64,000 nt of DNA from Myxococcales bacterium (lineage in GTDB: Bacteria > Myxococcota_A > Polyangia > Polyangiales > Ga0077539): contig JAEUKI010000040.1 of assembly GCA_016793325.1 (NCBI GenBank), positions 301,579-365,578 on the forward strand. The letters are read 5' to 3'. The notes under the pieces are model-generated. The model made no database searches. It was given only the letters and a program-made list of their open reading frames with translations, and had not been told where the DNA came from. The first letter of the stretch is position 1, and each line of letters opens with the position of its first letter. The position numbers and the translations under genes were made by a program. Below, piece after piece: positions 44,087 to 54,042 of the stretch.

Positions 44087-45130
44087 ATGACCACTTCGAC
44101 CGACCGTCCACAACCCACGAGCGCCGTTCGTACGCACGTGCTCTCGATGCTCGGCTTCAGCGTCGTCGCCCTGTGGCTCGGCGCGATCGCGAGCGGCCCT
44201 TCGCTCGATCGATGGGCGCAGCGAAAATCCGATGGAACACCGCGGGCGATCGCCTCGTCGGTGGTCGCCCCCGCCGTCGTGTCCGCGCGCCGCTCGGGGC
44301 TCTTCGCGCTGCGCGAGCGGATCGGGAGGCTCGTGTTCGACGAAGCCCTTCCGGACTTTCACGAGGGAGATCCCCCTGCGATTTCAGCGGCGCCCGAGCG
44401 CGCGACGCCTGAGCGTCCATCACGGCCACGCGAGACGAGCGCCGACGGTGGGACGACGGCGACGAGCGACGAGCGCCGGCACGACGCGCGACGGCCGCTT
44501 CGCGTGTGGGTCGCAGGCGACTCGATGGCGTACAACTTAGGGCTCCAGCTCGAGCGTCTGGCGCGGCGGTCGGGCGTGATGCGCGTGGCGCTCGACGCGC
44601 AGCCGTCGACGGGGCTGATCGATCGCGGCGACGTCCGTTGGCTCGATCGCTTGCGAACGAGCCTCGAGCAGCGGAGGCCTCACGTGTTCGTGCTCTCGTT
44701 CGGGGCCAACGACGCGGACGTCCTTCGTCATCGCGGCGTCGTGTACGGCCCCGGCCGTCCCGAGTGGCGCGAGGGCTACCGCGAGCGAGCGCGAGCCGTC
44801 ATGGAGCTCGTCGGCGCGCAGCGCCCTGTGTATTGGCTGGGCATGCCCGTGATGCGCAGCCCCACCTACGCGCAGAAGATCTCGGTGATGAACGAGGTGT
44901 TTCGAGACGAAGCGGCGCGCGTGACGGGGGTGCGCTTCGTCGACACGACCGCGCGCTTCGCGGCGCCGGACGGGAGCTACAGCGCGTATCTCGCGGACGC
45001 GAGCGGGCAGCTCAAGCTCGTGCGCATGGAGGACGGGATTCACTACACGCCCGAGGGCGGGCGCTGGCTCGCGACACACGTATTCGAGCTATTGTGCGAG
45101 CGGTTCATCGTCGGCGGGCGGTGTCAGTAG
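44087..45130 (+). CDS. DUF459/SGNH-hydrolase-like protein
   Basis: A 347-residue protein with an N-terminal membrane anchor (LSMLGFSVVALWLGAIASG), a disordered linker and a C-terminal SGNH domain: WVAGDSMAYNLGLQLE (Ser), SFGANDADVL and DGIHYTPEGGRWLA (Asp-His). This matches the DUF459 type. It is 20 bp downstream of the MBOAT gene, so a role as its extracytoplasmic acyltransferase or esterase partner is likely. The 3' end overlaps the convergent gene by 26 bp. Confidence 0.87.
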   Translation: MTTSTDRPQPTSAVRTHVLSMLGFSVVALWLGAIASGPSLDRWAQRKSDGTPRAIASSVVAPAVVSARRSGLFALRERIGRLVFDEALPDFHEGDPPAISAAPERATPERPSRPRETSADGGTTATSDERRHDARRPLRVWVAGDSMAYNLGLQLERLARRSGVMRVALDAQPSTGLIDRGDVRWLDRLRTSLEQRRPHVFVLSFGANDADVLRHRGVVYGPGRPEWREGYRERARAVMELVGAQRPVYWLGMPVMRSPTYAQKISVMNEVFRDEAARVTGVRFVDTTARFAAPDGSYSAYLADASGQLKLVRMEDGIHYTPEGGRWLATHVFELLCERFIVGGRCQ

Positions 45131-46508
45131 CGAGCGTTCGCTCGAGCTCCGTCGCGAGGGCCTCTGCCTCGCGCGCCACGGCGTCGCGCTTGGGTCTCGC
45201 GGCGGCACGCTCGCGAAGCGCGTCGGCGAGCGTCGGGAGCTTGGCGCCGAGCAGCAACGCGCCGAGGTCTCTGCGTCGCGATTTGCCGACGTGATCGTGA
45301 AAGAACCCGCGTATCAACGCGTTTGCGGCGCGCTCGGTCGAAAGCTCTCGGAGCAGCCCGTGGGCCTTGTTGAACGCGGTCGAGAGCGAGCGACTCGACT
45401 CGGCCCACATCGCGTCGAGCAGCGCTTCGAGCGCGCCTGCGTCCTTCGGATCGCGAAAGTGCCAGAGCACGTCCAAGGCCGGGTCGCGCGCGGAGGCGTA
45501 CAAGAGAGCGCCCACGGCGGCGACGCGAGCGCGCGACTGGACGGACGCGTCGACCTCGATCGTCTTCTCCCCGGAGCGAGCGACGATCGGGTTTCGCTTC
45601 AACGACTTCGAGAGCGATCCCGCGCGCGTCGCGATCGCGGGTTCGTCGCGGTCGCTCAGCGCGCGTTCGAGCGCGTCGACGAGCGCCTCGAAGCGCTGCG
45701 CGGGTGACGTCTCCAACGCGCGCAGCGTCTGCTCGTCGAGGCATCGCGAGAGGGACGCGAGCGACGCCTCATCGACAGCGTCACTACAGAGGGCGATCGC
45801 GTCATCTCCATCGAAGCCGATCGCGTCGAGCGCCGCGCGCAGCTCGACGACCTTGGCGTCTCGCCGCGCGTCGTCTGCGGCCCCGATCACCCAGAGCGTC
45901 GGCGTCGAGAATCCATGCACGAACATCGCTTGGAGTTTTGCTCGATGAGCCGTCGTGACGCTCCCGATCGTCATCGCCAGCACGGCGCCGACGATGGGGC
46001 GTGACGGGTCCGAGAGGAGCCGCGTCTCGTGTTCGTTTCGCAGCGGATCGAGGACGTACTCGAAGCGCGTGGAGACCAACGCGAAGTCGCGGCAGAGCGC
46101 GGCGATTCGCCTCCATGGGTCGGAGCGCTCGACAGCGACGTCCCCGAGGATACGCACCGTGACGCGGGGGCGGCCCTTGTGATCTCGAGCGGGGTCGATG
46201 ACGGCCAGATCGCTAAACCGTTCGAAGGCGATTCGTCGCGCGTCTTGGTAGGGAGCAGAGTCGCTTGGATCGAACAGCACCGCAAACGCCTTACCCAAGT
46301 GCACGTCGACCGCGCACGTCGCATGAAACCAGGCGTCGGGCTCGGCGCGTGATCTCCGCGCGGCGTCGCTGCCCAACGTCGCAAACGACGCTGCGATCGC
46401 GGGCGAGTCGCGCTCGATCGGCTCGCCGCAGCGGTGGCAGCGAACCTCGCGATCCGAGGGAGTCCTCGCTTTGCGCAGGGAGGTCGTGAGCACGGCGGGG
46501 ACGAACAT
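45105..46508 (-). CDS. Unknown protein with N-terminal zinc-finger-like pair
   Basis: A 467-residue protein. At the N-terminus CHRCGEPIERDSPA and WFHATCAVDVHLG make a possible Zn site (C-x2-C and H-x2-C). The rest is helical and rich in Ala, Arg and Glu, with some HEAT-like look and no catalytic motif. The end overlaps the convergent DUF459 gene by 26 bp and the start is 81 bp from fmt, which runs the other way. Confidence 0.65.
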   Translation of the reverse strand: MFVPAVLTTSLRKARTPSDREVRCHRCGEPIERDSPAIAASFATLGSDAARRSRAEPDAWFHATCAVDVHLGKAFAVLFDPSDSAPYQDARRIAFERFSDLAVIDPARDHKGRPRVTVRILGDVAVERSDPWRRIAALCRDFALVSTRFEYVLDPLRNEHETRLLSDPSRPIVGAVLAMTIGSVTTAHRAKLQAMFVHGFSTPTLWVIGAADDARRDAKVVELRAALDAIGFDGDDAIALCSDAVDEASLASLSRCLDEQTLRALETSPAQRFEALVDALERALSDRDEPAIATRAGSLSKSLKRNPIVARSGEKTIEVDASVQSRARVAAVGALLYASARDPALDVLWHFRDPKDAGALEALLDAMWAESSRSLSTAFNKAHGLLRELSTERAANALIRGFFHDHVGKSRRRDLGALLLGAKLPTLADALRERAAARPKRDAVAREAEALATELERTLATDTARRR

Positions 46509-46589
46509 AGCGAAGGATCACGATCGTGGCGCGCGGCGCATTTGGCCAGACAAAGACAGGCCCGCGCTGGCACACTCCGCTTCGCTCGC

Positions 46590-47591
46590 ATGCGCCCAAG
46601 GGCAGTCTTCTTCGGAACTCCACGCTTCGCCGTCCCCTCGCTCGACGCGCTCACGGAGATCGCCGACGTCGTCGGCGTCGTCGCACAACCGGACAAGCCA
46701 GCAGGGCGCGGCAACGTGATGACGCCGCCGGCGGTGAAGGTGCGGGCGATGGAGCTCGGCGTTCCTGTGTTTCAGCCGGTGAAGGTGAGGGACGGAGCGC
46801 TCGAGCAGTGGCTTCGCGAGCGCGAGGTCGACGTCGCGCTCGTCGTGGCCTACGGACGAATCTTGCCGCTCGCCGTGCTGCAGACGCCCAAACACGGGTG
46901 CGTCAACGTGCACGGGTCCATCCTCCCGAAGTTTCGCGGCGCGGCGCCGATTCAGTGGTCGATCCTCGCGATGGAGGCGCAGACCGGCGTCACGCTGATG
47001 CAAATGGACGAGGGGATGGACACGGGCGCGATGCTCTCGGTGCGCGTCACGGACATCGGCGAAGACGAGACCTCCGAGGCGCTCGCGATTCGATTGAGCG
47101 CCATGGGCGCGGCGATCGTGCGCGAGGACCTGCCCAAGTACCTCCGCGGCGAGCTCGCGCCGGTCGAGCAAGACAACGCGCTCGCGACGATGGCGCCCAT
47201 GCTCACCAAAGAGATGGAGACCCTCGATTTTCGCGAGAGCGCGAAGAAGCTCCACGCGAAGGTGCGCGGGCTCAAGCCTTGGCCCGGGACGTCGACGCAG
47301 CTCGGGACGCGCAGGCTCATCGTGCACGAGAGCACGCTTCGAGACGCGCCAACGCTGCTCGCGGGCGCGCCGGGCGAGGTCGTCCGGGTCGACAAGGACG
47401 TCGTGTGGGTCGCGACGAGCGACGGAGCGTTCGGGCTCACCGAGCTTCAGCTCGAGGGAAAGAAGCGCCTTCGCGTGAAGGACTTCCTCGCGGGCCATCC
47501 GATTCGCGTCGGGACGATCCTCGCGCCCGCGGACCCGAGCCCGACCATTCCACCGGATCCGAGCGAAGAGCCGAAGGGCGGCGCGCAGTGA
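46590..47591 (+). CDS. fmt: Methionyl-tRNA formyltransferase
   Basis: A 333-residue enzyme that formylates initiator Met-tRNA. Seen: VFFGTPRFAVPSL at the start, QPDKPAGRG, VVAYGRILP, the catalytic NVHGSILPKFRGAAPIQW, and the C-terminal domain with HAKVRGLKPWPG. The tail is Pro-rich and slightly long. ATG at 46590 fits the family start. It shares GTGA with the rlmB-like gene. No def gene is adjacent in this window. Confidence 0.95.
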   Translation: MRPRAVFFGTPRFAVPSLDALTEIADVVGVVAQPDKPAGRGNVMTPPAVKVRAMELGVPVFQPVKVRDGALEQWLREREVDVALVVAYGRILPLAVLQTPKHGCVNVHGSILPKFRGAAPIQWSILAMEAQTGVTLMQMDEGMDTGAMLSVRVTDIGEDETSEALAIRLSAMGAAIVREDLPKYLRGELAPVEQDNALATMAPMLTKEMETLDFRESAKKLHAKVRGLKPWPGTSTQLGTRRLIVHESTLRDAPTLLAGAPGEVVRVDKDVVWVATSDGAFGLTELQLEGKKRLRVKDFLAGHPIRVGTILAPADPSPTIPPDPSEEPKGGAQ

Positions 47592-48319
47592 AACGAATTT
47601 TGTGGGGCAAGAATCAAGTTCGCAAGGCGCTCGAGAGCGGCGTCACGCCGGACGTCGTGATCCTCGACGCGTCCTCGCCGGACAAAGAGCTGCGCGCGAT
47701 GCTCGCGCCGACGAAGTTCGGCAGGCTCCCTGTGTACGAGCGGCCGCGGGCCGAGCTCGACGCGGTGTCCAAGGGAGGGACGCACGAAGGCGTCCTGATG
47801 ATCTCGGGCAACTTCACGTACAGCGACCTCGACCTCGAAGTGCTGCCGAAGGCGAAGAGCCCGACGACGCTCGTGTGCCTCGACGAGGTGACCGACCTCG
47901 GAAACGTAGGCTCGATCCTGCGCACGGCGGCGGCGTTCGGCGTGGATGGCGTTGTCGTGACCAAGGATCGCTCGGCGCCGATCAACGGCGTGGTGGTTCG
48001 CGTGAGCATGGCGGCGACGGAGCTCGTTCGCGTGGCGAGGGTGACGAACCTCGCGCGCACGCTCGACGCCTTGGGAAGAGACGGCGAGTTCACGGTCGTA
48101 GGGCTCGACGCGAGCGCCGAGCAATCGCTGGATCAAGTGGACCTGACGGGCAACGTCGCGATCGTGATGGGCTCGGAGGGAGAGGGCTTGCGCCGGCTCG
48201 TGCGCGAGCGCTGCACGCACCTCGCGAAGATCCCGATGGCGCCGCCGCTCGACTCGCTCAACGTGGCCACGGCCACGGCGATCGCGCTGTACGAGTGCCA
48301 GCGTCAGCGCGCGAAGTGA
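47588..48319 (+). CDS. rlmB: SpoU/TrmH-family rRNA 2'-O-methyltransferase (RlmB-like)
   Basis: A 243-residue SPOUT methyltransferase. N-terminal substrate-binding part KRILWGKNQVRKALESG, then motif 1 LDEVTDLGNVGSILRTAAAFGVDGVV, motif 2 IVMGSEGEGLRRLV and motif 3 SLNVATATAIALYE. This matches RlmB (23S G2251) or close paralogues; the exact site is inferred. The GTG start overlaps the fmt stop. Confidence 0.87.
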   Translation: MKRILWGKNQVRKALESGVTPDVVILDASSPDKELRAMLAPTKFGRLPVYERPRAELDAVSKGGTHEGVLMISGNFTYSDLDLEVLPKAKSPTTLVCLDEVTDLGNVGSILRTAAAFGVDGVVVTKDRSAPINGVVVRVSMAATELVRVARVTNLARTLDALGRDGEFTVVGLDASAEQSLDQVDLTGNVAIVMGSEGEGLRRLVRERCTHLAKIPMAPPLDSLNVATATAIALYECQRQRAK

Positions 48320-48326
48320 GCGGCGC

Positions 48327-48938
48327 TCACCCTTCGACTTGCTTCCACGCGGGACGATCGGAGCAGCGGGCGCTCCACGCTTCGAGCCGTTTGTGTGCGC
48401 TGAAGTCGATCTTCATCGCGCGCAGCCAGTCCATAAACGAGTGCATGTGCGTGTCTGCGAGCGTGTACTCACCACAGAGGTACGGGCGATCCGCGAGGGC
48501 TCCGTCGGCGATCGCCAAGAGCTCTTGGATCTGCGCGAGCGCTGCTTCACCCGCTGCGGCGTTGCATTGCTCCTTCGGGGTCCAGCCCTGCGTGTTGTAC
48601 GCCCAGCGATACACGGCTTCGCCCAGCGTGACGTTGGTCCACACGATCCACTTCATGGCCTCGCCGCGCTTGGGGCCCGCGGCTGGGTACAGGCCCTTGG
48701 CGACGCCGAACTGCTCGCCGAGGTACATCGTGATCGCCGCGCTCTCGAAGATCGCGACGCCGTCGTGAACGATCACGGGGACCTTCGCGTTGGGATTGAT
48801 CTTCAGAAACTCTGGCGTCTTCGCGCCGCCCGCGCGCAGGTCGATTGAGTGTGCTCGGTGCTCGACGCCGAGCTCGGCGAGGACGAGCTGCGTGATCGTG
48901 GCCGTCGAGTGAGGCGCGAAATAGAAGTCGAGTCCCAT
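48327..48938 (-). CDS. Glutathione S-transferase-like protein
   Basis: A 203-residue GST. N-terminal thioredoxin-like half: QLVLAELGVEHRAHSIDL, NAKVPVIVHDGVAIFESAAI (cis-Pro and ESxAI). C-terminal helical half includes RPYLCGEYTLADTHMHSF with the usual N-capping Asp. Whether it uses glutathione cannot be told. ATG 48938 has GAGG about 7 bases upstream. It converges on rlmB. Confidence 0.9.
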   Translation of the reverse strand: MGLDFYFAPHSTATITQLVLAELGVEHRAHSIDLRAGGAKTPEFLKINPNAKVPVIVHDGVAIFESAAITMYLGEQFGVAKGLYPAAGPKRGEAMKWIVWTNVTLGEAVYRWAYNTQGWTPKEQCNAAAGEAALAQIQELLAIADGALADRPYLCGEYTLADTHMHSFMDWLRAMKIDFSAHKRLEAWSARCSDRPAWKQVEG

Positions 48939-49069
48939 GAGAAACCTCGTTGCGTTGCTGCCTGTCGGCGCGTGGTTGAAGTCGTGAGCGAGCGCTGTAG
49001 CAGCAGCGAAACCGATCGCGCGACGCGCAAGTGCGAGTTTACGAAACGGCGACGATCGATCCTTGGGTG

Positions 49070-49717
49070 TCACGGCACGCGCGTCGCGGGAGGGACTTGG
49101 GTAAACACGTCGACCACGAGCGTTCCATCGCTTCGAACGCAGAGCGCGTAGTGCGCGAGCGGCTGGGTTGCGGGTCCGTTTGCGACCGCGCCGTCGTCGC
49201 CGAATCGCGACGAGTGACAGGGGCAGAGGTAGCCCGCGTCGTCGAGCTCCACCAAGCAACCGCTGTGCGTGCAGGTCGCGCTCATCGAGAAGAGCCCTCG
49301 CGCGTCGCGCGCGACGATCAGCCGCTCGACCGCGAGGATCCGACGAGCGCCGACGGCAACAGCGCTCGCGGCCCCGACGGCAATACCGCGAGGACACTCG
49401 AGCGAGGCCTCGCGATCGGTCGCGTCGAGCAAGGGCGTGTTGCTGTCGTCGCTCGAACGGTCCGCGCTCGCGTCGCGCGCGTCGAGGTCGAACGCGTCGC
49501 GCGCGTCTACGCTGGAGCTGTCCGTCGTCCCGTCATCGAGCGACGAGCGCTCGTCGTCGCGCGTCGCGTCTCGAGGCGCACTGCCGTCGTGAGAAACACG
49601 CGCGAACGGCGCGCAACGCGCGCACGCAGCGCAGATCACGGTCGCGAGCGCGTGCCGTCGTGAGAGTTGCCGATGCACGCCACGCAGTACATCGCCACGC
49701 GGCGTCGCTCGCGGCAC
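49070..49717 (-). CDS. Rieske [2Fe-2S] protein with Tat-like leader
   Basis: About 215 residues. The start is uncertain (GTG at 49717 or GTG at 49678). A twin-Arg segment (LSRRHALATVICAACARC) suggests Tat export, perhaps as a lipoprotein, followed by an acidic Asp/Ser linker of about 70 residues. The Rieske ligand pairs are clear: CTHSGC and CPCHSSRF. No cytochrome b/bc1 partner lies beside it, so it is more like the free periplasmic Rieske proteins. Divergent from the PhoX-like gene across 315 bp. Confidence 0.85.
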   Translation of the reverse strand: MPRATPRGDVLRGVHRQLSRRHALATVICAACARCAPFARVSHDGSAPRDATRDDERSSLDDGTTDSSSVDARDAFDLDARDASADRSSDDSNTPLLDATDREASLECPRGIAVGAASAVAVGARRILAVERLIVARDARGLFSMSATCTHSGCLVELDDAGYLCPCHSSRFGDDGAVANGPATQPLAHYALCVRSDGTLVVDVFTQVPPATRVP

Positions 49718-50032
49718 TGCGTGGTGTCAGCGTCGTGACGCGCTTCGTCCCCTGTGAACCAGCGGGGACAACGCGAGCGAGATCATGCGAGCCGCGAACG
49801 TGCGACAGACGCGAGGACCAACGACGCCGCTCGTTCACGGACTGGTCACTCTGCAACAACGGAGCAGCGACGAGAGGCGCTGGAATTCGACGCGTCGATG
49901 ACGTCTCGGCAACCGCTGCAATCTCTTGGTGACAAGCGCCGCGGGCGCGTTGATCGCGTCCGAGCGCCGTGGTCTGAGTCCGCCCGTGTCGCGCGCTCGA
50001 TCGAGCCAATGCGCGCTCGGAAGGATGTTCCC
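49718..50032. other. Intergenic region, no gene seen
   Basis: This 315-bp gap between the divergent Rieske and PhoX-like genes holds no convincing gene. It is as GC-rich as the rest. The only clear signal is GGAAGGA (about 50018-50024) before the GTG start of the next gene. Confidence 0.6.
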
Positions 50033-52414
50033 GTGAAGCTTCGTCGCACTCTCGTTTGGACGGTGTCGAGCTTGTTGCTCGCTGCGTGCTCCACCCCTGG
50101 ACCTGCGGGCCCGCAAGGACCGATGGGCAACCCAGGACCCGCTGGCCCTGCTGGCCCTGCTGGTGACGCGGGTCCTCCGGGACCGATGGGCTCTGCTGGT
50201 GACGCAGGTCCCGCGGGGCCGCAGGGTCCTGGCGCGGATGTCGTCGAAGTTCCACCGGACGTCGCGGTGATGGACGTGATGGTGGAGGCGTCCGTCGCGA
50301 GCGATCCTGCGAGCGCGGTTCCTGGCGCGCGATCGAGCGTCGTCGCGATCACGCTCGATCCCGTGTCGGGCATGGGACGAAGCAATCTGATGGACTTCAT
50401 TCGGGCGCGCGTCGACCAGTACGCGCGCGGAACGCTCCCGCGCGGCGTCGAGTTTCCCATCGCGCCCGCGGTCGCTACGCCGTCGCTCGTCGACAACGTT
50501 CGCGTCGTTCAGGGCGCGCGGTCGCAGGTCCTCGTTCGGTGGTTCGACCCGCTCACCAACGACGTCTCTGCGAGCGCTCCTCGCTTCGGGGCAAACGCCG
50601 ACTACGTCTCGTACTTCGGCGACGCTTGGGACGCGATGCCCAACAATCCACCACAGTGGAACGGCAGCGGAACGTCCGGTTGGCTCTGGGTCAACCACGA
50701 GTACGTCTCCAACGCCGCCCCGACGACCACGAGCGCGCCGACCGGACAACACATGCAGCTCGCGCTCTATTTGCGTGCGGCCGGCGTGCTGACGAACGAC
50801 GTGACCTCACCGATGTGGCCCCAGGCCGCGGTGGACACACACATTCGTTGGTGGCGTCGGCAAGTGGGCGGCTCGTGGTTCAAGATCGAGCAGAACGCGC
50901 AGGGAGTCTGGAGCGTCAACCGAAGCGCCGCCAACCGTCGCTTCGACTCGACGCCCTCGACGCTCGTGCGCGTCACCGGGCGCGCGCTCGCTGCAGCGGA
51001 CGGCGACGAGATGGGAGGGATGTTGCCTGCGGGTGTCGTCACCGGCATCAACTCGGACTGCTCGGGCGCGACGACGCCGTGGGGCACCATCATCTCGGCC
51101 GAAGAGAACGTTCAGTTCGGCTACGGCGATCTCGAGGCGTGCTGGACGAGCAACAATCAGTTCGTCGCGATGCAGGGCTTCGACCCGGGCGCGAACATCG
51201 CGCCGCCGCTCGCTGCGAGCACCTCGTCGGACTTCGGTCGCACATCGGTCGTCAACGAGCGGCACTCGCGCGAGAACTACGGCTACCTCGCAGAGATCGA
51301 TCCGACGCGTCCGACCAACGAGTACTACGGGCGCACCGAGGCGACTCGCGGGCACCGCAAGCTCGGCAACTTCGGTCGTGCGCGCTGGGAGAACGCTGCC
51401 TTCGCGACGGACAACAACTGGCGTCTCGTCGACGGTCAGCGCGTGAGCGTGTACTTCGCGGACGATCGCCAGAGCGGGCGCATCTACAAGTGGGTCTCGC
51501 GCCTGCCGTACACCGCGGCGATGACCCGCACGCAAGCGCGCGCGCTGCTCGACGACGGAACGCTCTTCGTCGCGCACTTCGACGGGCTCAACAACGCGAC
51601 GGGCAACACGCTCGCCGCGGGCAACACGGCGCCGACCGACGCAGCGCCAGGCAACGGACGATGGATCGAGCTGTCTGTGACGAGCACGGACGTCGCGCCG
51701 AACGCGATGGCGCTCGGGGCCGCTGGGACCACCGTCGGCGCGGCGTTGCGCGACGTGAACTACAACGGCATCGGCGGATTTGCGACGAACGACGCGCTCT
51801 ACGCCGCGCTCTTCACAGCGTCGAACAAGCTCGGGATCATGGAGCTGAACCGCCCTGAAGACATCGAGTACAACCCGCGCGATCCGAGCGGAACCCCGCG
51901 GCTCTACGTCGCGTTCACGAACAACACGCGGCGCACGGCGCTCGACGCGCAAGGGCGACTGATCCCGGCAGCGATGCACGGCGCCACGACGCCCCGCGCA
52001 GACGTGGTCGGAGAAATCTTCGCGATGGAAGAGGGCATGGCGACCAATCCTGCGGAGTCTCGGACGTTTCGCTACTTCGAGGTCTGGCACGGCTCTTCGG
52101 GGACGACGACGTTCGAGGCAGCCAACCCAGACAACATCATGATCGACCGCAACGGCAGCGTGTGGTTCGGCACCGACGGCAACTTCGGCGTCGGGGGTCA
52201 GTCGGACGCGATCTACCTGCTCGACCTCGATCCGACGCACCGAATGGGCGCGACGGGCATCACGCGTCCATCGTTTGGTCTCGCGTTTCGCGTGCTGAGC
52301 GTCCCGAGCGACGCCGAGGCGACCGGCCCCGCGTTGTCCGCCGACGGTCGCACGCTCTTCGTCAGCGTGCAGCACCCTGGCGAGGACACGTTCAGCGCCT
52401 TTGCTGCGCAATAA
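50033..52414 (+). CDS. PhoX-like phosphatase with collagen-like repeats
   Basis: A 793-residue lipoprotein. GTG 50033, with GGAAGGA 8 bases before, starts a signal peptide that ends in LLLAAC (about Cys19). About 14 Gly-X-Y collagen-like triplets follow (about 22-65). The rest matches the PhoX/DUF839 family: [46 protein letters not shown] and [11 protein letters not shown]. PhoX enzymes are Ca/Fe-dependent phosphatases; the collagen stalk is unusual. The start at 50009 is less likely. Confidence 0.9.
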   Translation: MKLRRTLVWTVSSLLLAACSTPGPAGPQGPMGNPGPAGPAGPAGDAGPPGPMGSAGDAGPAGPQGPGADVVEVPPDVAVMDVMVEASVASDPASAVPGARSSVVAITLDPVSGMGRSNLMDFIRARVDQYARGTLPRGVEFPIAPAVATPSLVDNVRVVQGARSQVLVRWFDPLTNDVSASAPRFGANADYVSYFGDAWDAMPNNPPQWNGSGTSGWLWVNHEYVSNAAPTTTSAPTGQHMQLALYLRAAGVLTNDVTSPMWPQAAVDTHIRWWRRQVGGSWFKIEQNAQGVWSVNRSAANRRFDSTPSTLVRVTGRALAAADGDEMGGMLPAGVVTGINSDCSGATTPWGTIISAEENVQFGYGDLEACWTSNNQFVAMQGFDPGANIAPPLAASTSSDFGRTSVVNERHSRENYGYLAEIDPTRPTNEYYGRTEATRGHRKLGNFGRARWENAAFATDNNWRLVDGQRVSVYFADDRQSGRIYKWVSRLPYTAAMTRTQARALLDDGTLFVAHFDGLNNATGNTLAAGNTAPTDAAPGNGRWIELSVTSTDVAPNAMALGAAGTTVGAALRDVNYNGIGGFATNDALYAALFTASNKLGIMELNRPEDIEYNPRDPSGTPRLYVAFTNNTRRTALDAQGRLIPAAMHGATTPRADVVGEIFAMEEGMATNPAESRTFRYFEVWHGSSGTTTFEAANPDNIMIDRNGSVWFGTDGNFGVGGQSDAIYLLDLDPTHRMGATGITRPSFGLAFRVLSVPSDAEATGPALSADGRTLFVSVQHPGEDTFSAFAAQ

Positions 52415-52448
52415 CGCGGCTCACGAACAGCCACGCGCCGGAGCCACG

Positions 52449-54026
52449 ATGACTCGACCGCCCCTTCGACGCGCTCGGAGCGTCGCTCACCTCGTCGCGC
52501 TCGTCGCGCTGACCGCCCTCGTGATCGCGCGCCTATCGCGTCGTTCGCCACCAACGCAGTCGTCTGCTCCATACGCTCCGTACGCTCCGTACGCTCCGTA
52601 CGCTCCATACGATCCGTTCGAGTACGCCGCGCGGCACAACACCGTGTCCAACCTCGAGGCCTCTGTGCCCGCGGTCTGCTACGCGCGCACCGAAGGGGGC
52701 TCCAACGTCTGTTGGTCCTGCCACAGCGCGGGCAGCGTCGCGAACCCGCGCATCGATTGGGAGCTTCAGGCGCGGTACTCGTTCTCTCGTGCGGCGCTCG
52801 AAAACCGTTGGCGCAACGTGCTCGCGCCGCCCCCGACGGACGCGACGACGAGCGACGCCGCGCTGCTCGCGTACATCCGAACAGACAACTATTCATCGCT
52901 CAGGGACTCGCTGCGGGCGCAGGCGAACGCTGGGCGCATCGTGGGGTGGGTTCCAGACCTCGACCTCGAGCGCGGCTTCGATGAGCACGGATTCGCCCGC
53001 GACAACAGCGGGTGGCGCGCGCTTCGGTACGCGCCGTTTCCTGGGTTCGGTCCCGCTGCAGGCGCCGCGGGAGACGTGTTCGTTCGGCTGCCTGTCGCGT
53101 TTCGCCGTGACGAACAAGGGCACGACGACCCCGCCGTGTATCGCCGAAACTTCGCGCTCCTCGAGCAGGCGATCGTCCATGGCCCCGACGAGCCCGCGCC
53201 GTCCGCGCGCTACGTGGGGCTCGCGTCGAACATCACGGTCACGCGCTATCGCTTCCCCGAAGGAACGGAGTTCTTCCACTCGGTTCGCTACGTCGATCCC
53301 GACGCGCCTCGCGGGTTCGCTCGGCGCTTTCGCGAGCTGAGGTACCTGCGCAAAGTCGAGTTTCTCGACAACTGGGCGACGCTTCGCGCCGAGTCCGCAG
53401 AGCACGAAGAGCGCGACGAAGGTCGCCCTCCGAGGTACAGCGGAGACAGTCGCGTCGGACTCCGCAACGCATACGGCTGGCAGATCCAGGGCTTCATCGA
53501 AGACGCCAGCGGTCGGCTCCGCGCGCAGACCGATCAAGAGACGCGCGCCTGCATGGGCTGTCACGGCGGCGTCGGCGTCACGGTCGACAGCACCTTCTCG
53601 TTCGCACGAAAGCTCCGCGGTGACGCCGGGTGGGCGCAGCAACAACTCGAGGGAGTGCCTCTGCCCACGATTCGCGGACATCGAGAGCCCGAGCCCGTCG
53701 AGTGGCTCGCGCGTGGTGGAGCTGGCGCGTTTCGCGCGCACCCGGTGCTCGGGCGCTGGTTTGCGCGCGACGGATCGCTCGACCGGACAGCGCTCGCCGC
53801 GATCCGCGACTACGCGGGGTTGTTCGCAGCGCCACGCGCGGTGTGGCTCGAGGCCAACCGTCAGCACCTCGCGCTCGTCCGAGCGCAGCGCTTCGAGCTC
53901 GGACGCGACCTTCGCGCGTGGGGACCGCCCGTGCACGCGCGCATCGACGCAGAGGACACGGGGCTGCTCGACGCCGAGCGCGTGTTTCGCGACGCGGTTC
54001 CGTGGCTCGAGTGGCCGCAGCGGTAG
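52449..54026 (+). CDS. Di-heme c-type cytochrome-like protein
   Basis: A 525-residue exported protein with an N-terminal helix (LVALVALTALVIARL). Two heme c motifs are present: CWSCH (about residue 88) and CMGCH (about 367). An APY repeat (residues about 40-55) comes from the 9-bp tandem DNA repeat. No other known domain. It follows the PhoX-like gene by 34 bp, so both and the divergent Rieske gene may form a redox set. GGAG precedes the ATG. Confidence 0.82.
   Translation: MTRPPLRRARSVAHLVALVALTALVIARLSRRSPPTQSSAPYAPYAPYAPYAPYDPFEYAARHNTVSNLEASVPAVCYARTEGGSNVCWSCHSAGSVANPRIDWELQARYSFSRAALENRWRNVLAPPPTDATTSDAALLAYIRTDNYSSLRDSLRAQANAGRIVGWVPDLDLERGFDEHGFARDNSGWRALRYAPFPGFGPAAGAAGDVFVRLPVAFRRDEQGHDDPAVYRRNFALLEQAIVHGPDEPAPSARYVGLASNITVTRYRFPEGTEFFHSVRYVDPDAPRGFARRFRELRYLRKVEFLDNWATLRAESAEHEERDEGRPPRYSGDSRVGLRNAYGWQIQGFIEDASGRLRAQTDQETRACMGCHGGVGVTVDSTFSFARKLRGDAGWAQQQLEGVPLPTIRGHREPEPVEWLARGGAGAFRAHPVLGRWFARDGSLDRTALAAIRDYAGLFAAPRAVWLEANRQHLALVRAQRFELGRDLRAWGPPVHARIDAEDTGLLDAERVFRDAVPWLEWPQR
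52572..52616 (+). repeat. 9-bp tandem repeat in the cytochrome gene
   Basis: Five units of the type TACGCTCCG (three perfect, then TACGCTCCA and TACGATCCG) encode repeated Tyr-Ala-Pro. Its in-frame length means slippage would change the linker length without breaking the gene. Confidence 0.9.
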
Positions 54027-54042
54027 CGCTCGCTCGCGACGA

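Noticed and set aside
52572..52616. Short tandem repeat considered as a CRISPR-like array
   Set aside because: Units are 9 bp with no spacers and are in frame within a gene.
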